NCBI RefSeq assembly: GCF_024385575.1
Contig: NZ_JANFMV010000001.1
Span: 3,377,681-3,441,680, forward strand
Source: Rhizobium sp. NRK18
Lineage (GTDB): Bacteria > Pseudomonadota > Alphaproteobacteria > Rhizobiales > Rhizobiaceae
Length of the DNA stretch: 64,000 nucleotides
Reading direction: 5' to 3'
Shown here: in pieces, positions 60,614 through 64,000 of the stretch
Numbering within the stretch: position 1 is the first letter of the stretch
Layout: the number at the start of each line of letters is the position of its first letter
Made by a program: the position numbers and the translations under genes
Notes under the pieces: model-generated
Databases searched by the model: none
The model's input: the letters and a program-made list of their open reading frames with translations, nothing else
What the model was told of the DNA's origin: nothing

Positions 60614-61252
60614 CTATCGCAACACGACGTACCGGTCCGAGCGGTGATTGATGGCGACGAAGAAGTTCAGCACCACGGCGCTGACCACCGAGCAGAAGAC
60701 GATGAAGGGCGTGAGGACGAGGAAGGACAGGACGAGGATGATGGCGTCGAACGCCATCTGCACGAGGCCGGCGCGCCAACCGAAATGATCCTGCAGGTAG
60801 ACGGCGAGAATGCCGATGCCGCCGAGGCTGGCACGGTGGCGATAGAGCGCCAGAAGGCCGAAGCCAACCAATAGGCCGCCGAGCACCGCACCCCAGATCG
60901 GATCGAGATAGTTGATGTCGAGGAAGCGGGATTCGATTTCGGTGAGGCCCGAGGTCACCGCGATGGCGATGAAGGTCTTGACGGAGAAGGCAAGCCCGAT
61001 GCGGCGGAAGGAGAGGTAATAGAACGGCAGGTTCACCAGGAAGAACAACAGGCCGAAGTTCATGCCGGTGGCATAGTGAATGAGAAAGGCGACGCCGGCG
61101 GTTCCGCCGATCAGGATGCCGACCTTGTTGAGTAAATACAGGCCAAGGGCTGCCATCATGCAGCCGAAGAAGATGCCCTGGGCGTCTTCGGCGACCGAGT
61201 GCTTCGAGGGTTCCGTATTGAAAATACCAAGCACGCGTTTCATCTGCGCCAC
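60614..61252 (-). CDS. YitT family membrane protein (tandem copy 2)
   Basis: A 212-residue paralogue of the neighbouring protein with the same helices: VGILIGGTAGVAFLIHYATG, FLVNLPFYYLSFRRIG and HRASLGGIGILAVYLQDHFGWRAG. The GTG 61252 start gives MAQMKR; ATG 61243 is the alternative. A palindrome TGTGCA-T-TGCACA at 61342-61354 lies about 90 bases upstream and may control both copies. Confidence 0.88.
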   Translation of the reverse strand: MAQMKRVLGIFNTEPSKHSVAEDAQGIFFGCMMAALGLYLLNKVGILIGGTAGVAFLIHYATGMNFGLLFFLVNLPFYYLSFRRIGLAFSVKTFIAIAVTSGLTEIESRFLDINYLDPIWGAVLGGLLVGFGLLALYRHRASLGGIGILAVYLQDHFGWRAGLVQMAFDAIILVLSFLVLTPFIVFCSVVSAVVLNFFVAINHRSDRYVVLR

Positions 61253-61341
61253 GCCACCAATTCCCAGGGAGTGAAATTGCGCCGATTGTCCCTACAAAGC
61301 AGGGTGAAATCAAGCGAAATATGTAAGGAATATTGACCTAT

Positions 61342-61354
61342 TGTGCATTGCACA
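61342..61354. promoter_or_regulatory. Short palindrome upstream of the YitT pair
   Basis: TGTGCA-T-TGCACA, with TTGACC nearby at 61333-61338. It resembles half-site pairs of LacI- or CRP-type regulators. It also sits just after the stop of the methyltransferase gene (61362) read leftward, so it could act on either. Confidence 0.35.
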
Positions 61355-61361
61355 CAATTTG

Positions 61362-62306
61362 TCAGGCCGGCTTTTCCGAAACGATCAGAATTCCGTGTAC
61401 CGGCTGGCCGGCATCCATGCGGATCACGGTCTTCTCCAGCGCCAGGATCTGCAGGCCGTTGGCGGCGCAGAGCGACTTCAGGTAGGTCTCGCTGTGGGCA
61501 TAGCGCAGGGATTCCAGCAGCCGGAAGCCCTCGCCGGCCCCGGCATCCTCGACCGAGAAGGCGACGATTGCGCCCGGCGCAGAAATCTCGGCGGCGAGCG
61601 AGAAGAAGTTTTCCAGATTGCCGAGATACATCAGCACGTCTGCAGCGCTGACGAGACCGGCGCGATGGCGCGACAAGTCTTCGGAGAACAGGCCGCATTC
61701 CTCCGGACCGACCGACAGATCCGCCTGACCCAGCAGGTCATAGACCCGCTTTTCCTCCGCTTTGGCCAGCATGTTGGCGGAAAGGTCGAAGCCCTCCAGC
61801 CGCTCGACGCAATCGCGGATTTCCTCGCCGAACAGGCCGGTGCCGCAGCCGAGATCGACGGCGAGCGCGAAGCGGCAGTTCTTGCCGAGCGTGCGGCGGA
61901 TGACCTCGCTCAGCTTCTTCGGCACGCTATAGTCCAGCCGCTCGACCAGCGCCTCGTCGAAATGGCCGGCATAGTCGTCGAACAGGCGCTCGACATAAGC
62001 AGTCGGTGGCTGTTCGGGAACGGCAATGCCGCCAAGCAGCGCCAGTTTCAGCGCCGCGCCAAACATGTCGTCGGGGTCGAGCCCGCGCACCCGGTCGAGC
62101 GCGGCTATGGCGCCTTCGCCATTGCCGGCCTTTTCGCGATATTCGGCAAGACGAAACCATCCGGCAGCCCAGACCGGCGCGATCTCCAGCGCCTGCTCCA
62201 TCAGTTCGGCCGCGCTTGCGGGCTCGCCGCCCTCGTCCAGCATGCGAGCGTAATCCGCCCGGCGGTCGGCAATGATATCGCCCGAGGAAAGCTGGTGCGC
62301 CTGCAT
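61362..62306 (-). CDS. TPR-containing class I SAM-dependent methyltransferase
   Basis: A 314-residue protein. The N-terminal ~80 residues form two TPR-like helix pairs (ASAAELMEQALEIAPVWAAGWFRLAEYREKAG). A Rossmann methyltransferase follows, with ALAVDLGCGTGLFGEEI (SAM loop), LEGFDLSANMLAKAEEK and ADVLMYLGNLENFF. It is the kind of TPR-methyltransferase seen across Rhizobiales with no assigned substrate. ATG 62306 marks the family start; the frame is open further upstream but that part is not coding-like. Confidence 0.8.
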   Translation of the reverse strand: MQAHQLSSGDIIADRRADYARMLDEGGEPASAAELMEQALEIAPVWAAGWFRLAEYREKAGNGEGAIAALDRVRGLDPDDMFGAALKLALLGGIAVPEQPPTAYVERLFDDYAGHFDEALVERLDYSVPKKLSEVIRRTLGKNCRFALAVDLGCGTGLFGEEIRDCVERLEGFDLSANMLAKAEEKRVYDLLGQADLSVGPEECGLFSEDLSRHRAGLVSAADVLMYLGNLENFFSLAAEISAPGAIVAFSVEDAGAGEGFRLLESLRYAHSETYLKSLCAANGLQILALEKTVIRMDAGQPVHGILIVSEKPA

Positions 62307-62459
62307 GCAATGGGTTCCGAGGAGTAAGGGATGCGCGGCAATGACCGAAGTCACAAAAAAATACAAGTGGAATTTTATCCGACGGTGGTTGCGGGTCGCG
62401 AAAACCTTGCAGCCGCGCGCAAGAGGCCTTATTTGAAGCGCCAAACAGGAGACCATCCG

Positions 62460-62726
62460 ATGTCGGATCAGGCAAACAGATTCTTGGGCGATACGATCGG
62501 CCGCACCATCGTCAAGCTGCTCGTCGTGTCGCTCATCGTCGGCTTCGTCATGAGCGCCTTCCACTGGTATCCGATCGACGTCTTCTACGCGATCCAGGAT
62601 TTCTTCCGCGAATTGTGGCGCACCGGCTTTGCCGCACTCGGATCGGTCGGCCGCTATTTGGTGCTCGGCGCGACGATCGTCATCCCGGCCTTCATCATCC
62701 TGCGGCTCTTGAACTATCGCCGCTGA
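62460..62726 (+). CDS. DUF6460 small membrane protein
   Basis: An 88-residue protein with two hydrophobic helices (TIVKLLVVSLIVGFVMSAF and YLVLGATIVIPAFIILRLL) around WYPIDVFYAIQDFFREL. It is conserved in rhizobia and of unknown function. ATG 62460 has AGGAG about nine bases upstream. The next gene starts one base after its stop. Confidence 0.75.
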   Translation: MSDQANRFLGDTIGRTIVKLLVVSLIVGFVMSAFHWYPIDVFYAIQDFFRELWRTGFAALGSVGRYLVLGATIVIPAFIILRLLNYRR

Positions 62727-62727
62727 C

Positions 62728-63237
62728 ATGCAGGGCCAGTCGACACGCATAGCGCCCACGCGGCGTATGTTCTTCGCCGTCTCGGCCGCCGCCGCGGCGT
62801 CCCTTCTGTCCGCCTGCACGACATCGAATGTGCTGAACACGGACGACGGCAACTCGGCCGACATGACCGCCGATGCCCTGCCGCTCGTCAACGACCTCAG
62901 GGCCAAGAACGGCCTGCCGCCGCTGACGATCGATCGCAATGCCCAGTCGGCAGCACTCGACCAGGCCAGGCGCATGGCGCGGGCCGGCGAGATGCAGCAC
63001 AATATCGGCTTCGGCGCTGATTTCGCCAAGCGCATGAAGGGGCAGGACGTGCAGTTGCCGGCTGCCGAAAACATCGCCGCCGGGCAGAGAAGCACGCAAG
63101 ACGCGGTGACCGCCTGGATCAACTCCCCCAAGCACCTGAAGAACATGCTCGGCAGCTATAAGGGGCTGGGTGTCGCGGTGGCCAGAAATAGCGCTTCCGG
63201 AAACCGGCCCTATTGGTCCATGGTGCTGTCCGGCTGA
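62728..63237 (+). CDS. CAP-domain (SCP/PR1-like) lipoprotein
   Basis: A 169-residue protein. An N-terminal lipoprotein signal has lipobox LLSAC (Cys near residue 30), so it should be anchored to the outer or inner membrane. The CAP domain follows: LVNDLRAKNGLPPLTIDRNAQSAALDQARRMA with GEMQHNIGF and AENIAAGQ, and AVTAWINSPKHLKNMLGSY. CAP proteins in bacteria are extracellular and mostly of unknown function. It follows the DUF6460 gene by one base. Confidence 0.85.
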   Translation: MQGQSTRIAPTRRMFFAVSAAAAASLLSACTTSNVLNTDDGNSADMTADALPLVNDLRAKNGLPPLTIDRNAQSAALDQARRMARAGEMQHNIGFGADFAKRMKGQDVQLPAAENIAAGQRSTQDAVTAWINSPKHLKNMLGSYKGLGVAVARNSASGNRPYWSMVLSG

Positions 63238-63260
63238 GGCGATTCCCGCCCGCCTTGATC

Positions 63261-64000
63261 ATGCATCCGGGGACCACCTGCTTGGATACGAGCACCGCCA
63301 CACCAGAGGGCCGGCAGCAGCCGTTCGACGTCACGCATCGCATCGTGCTGGCGATCGCCGTGCCGATGACGTTCGCCTATGTGTCGACGCCGCTGCTGGG
63401 CCTGACGGATACGGCCGTTCTCGGCCAGTTCGGACGCGCGGCGGATCTTGCCGGCCTCGGCGTCGCCGCGGTCATCTTCGATCTTGTCTTTTCGCTGATC
63501 AGCTTCATCCGCACCTCGACCACCGGTCTGGTGGCCCAGGCCTTCGGCCGCGACGACCGCGGCGAGGAAGAGGCCGTCTTCTGGCGCGCCGTGATCTCCG
63601 GCATTGCCGGTGGCGTGTCGCTGGTGATCCTGTCGCCGCTGATCCTCTATGCCGGACTTGCCGTCATCGGACCGGAACCGGCGGCGGCCGCCGTTGCGAC
63701 CACCTATTTCTACATCCGCATCCTGTCGAGCCCGGTGCGGCTCATCAACGATGCGCTGCTCGGCTATGTGCTCGGCAAGGGGCGGGGCACGATCGGTCTT
63801 CTGCTGCAGACGGTCCTCAACGGCACCAACATCGCGCTGTCGGTCTTTCTCGGCCTTGTCCTCGGCTACGGCGTCAGCGGGGTTGCCTGGGCGACGGTGA
63901 TCTCTGAAATCGTCGCTGCCGCGGCCGGATTCCTGATCGTCCTGCCGGCTTTCAAGGGGCAGCAGCATCCCTCGATGATACGCCTCTTTGAACGCGACAA
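63261..64000 (+). CDS. MATE family efflux transporter, N-terminal part (cut by right edge)
   Basis: At least 246 codons, open to the window edge. After a short polar N-terminus it shows RIVLAIAVPMTFAYVSTPLLGLTDTAVLGQFG, then LAGLGVAAVIFDLVFSLISFIRTSTTGLVAQAFGR, the hallmark start of DinF-type MATE transporters, with about seven helices visible. MATE proteins expel cationic drugs or metabolites using Na+ or H+ gradients. It begins 23 bases after the CAP-domain gene. Confidence 0.87.
   Translation, partial: MHPGTTCLDTSTATPEGRQQPFDVTHRIVLAIAVPMTFAYVSTPLLGLTDTAVLGQFGRAADLAGLGVAAVIFDLVFSLISFIRTSTTGLVAQAFGRDDRGEEEAVFWRAVISGIAGGVSLVILSPLILYAGLAVIGPEPAAAAVATTYFYIRILSSPVRLINDALLGYVLGKGRGTIGLLLQTVLNGTNIALSVFLGLVLGYGVSGVAWATVISEIVAAAAGFLIVLPAFKGQQHPSMIRLFERD

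Noticed and set aside
1..64000. CRISPR array, rRNA operon, intact IS element or plasmid origin
   Set aside because: No regularly spaced repeats, rRNA signature, transposase with inverted ends, or rep/par genes were seen anywhere in the window.

Overview
The window reads as a chromosomal segment of an alphaproteobacterium of the Rhizobiaceae type (genus not resolvable by eye). The evidence is the gene order murA - DUF2948 - hisD - UPF0262 - low-molecular-weight phosphatase - infA - maf - yacG - tRNA-Phe, a full-length PodJ-like polarity protein of 1245 residues, a proton-translocating transhydrogenase pntAB pair, and GC-rich coding sequence with frequent 1-4 base gene overlaps.

Layout. (1) 1-9505: a mosaic, partly AT-rich surface-polysaccharide locus. 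It holds an RgpF-like protein (cut by the left edge), a capsule-type Kdo/sugar transferase, GT2 and GT61 glycosyltransferases, a Gfo/Idh/MocA oxidoreductase, a sulfotransferase-like protein, and an operon with an ATP-grasp ligase, a truncated methyltransferase-like gene, and FdtA- and FdtB-like enzymes for a 3-amino-3,6-dideoxyhexose. (2) 9506-10293: about 0.8 kb with only weak small frames. (3) 10294-16577: a conserved housekeeping block bounded by tRNA-Phe(GAA) and tRNA-Thr(GGT), whose 3' ends both point outward toward accessory DNA. (4) 16657-22526: a probable genomic island beside tRNA-Thr. It has a truncated integrase, a TAXI-type TRAP transporter, and a convergent pair coding a carrier protein-thioesterase didomain with a cysteine in the nucleophile position and a stand-alone adenylate-forming enzyme. 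(5) 22876-27354: a tightly overlapping operon of PqqD-like protein, HPr-kinase-like protein, two GT2 glycosyltransferases and a PF14907-type nucleotidyltransferase. (6) 27355-31434: a regulatory intergenic region, pntAB, and a small DUF442 phosphatase/sulfurtransferase-like gene behind an AT-rich palindrome. (7) 31533-38398: a second sugar cluster with CDP-glucose synthesis, a 3,5-epimerase, a sugar C-methyltransferase, a CmcI-like methyltransferase, an SDR reductase and two related glycosyltransferases. (8) 38560-44743: aminotransferase, mscL, a quinone-reductase-like dehydrogenase, pirin, a class II amidotransferase, and coaBC. (9) 44878-50513: a beta-oxidation operon (acyl-CoA dehydrogenase, small winged-helix-like protein, thiolase, hydratase/dehydrogenase) behind a strong palindrome. 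(10) 50919-64000: PodJ, a TSUP exporter with its TIGR02186 partner, the pdeM/helicase DNA-repair pair, two tandem YitT paralogues, a TPR-methyltransferase, a DUF6460 membrane protein, a CAP-domain lipoprotein, and a MATE transporter cut by the right edge.

The two sugar clusters probably supply modified deoxysugars and transferases for cell-surface polysaccharide. The tRNA-Thr island and the PqqD/HprK operon are the parts whose products cannot be predicted from known pathways. No rRNA, CRISPR array or intact insertion sequence was seen.
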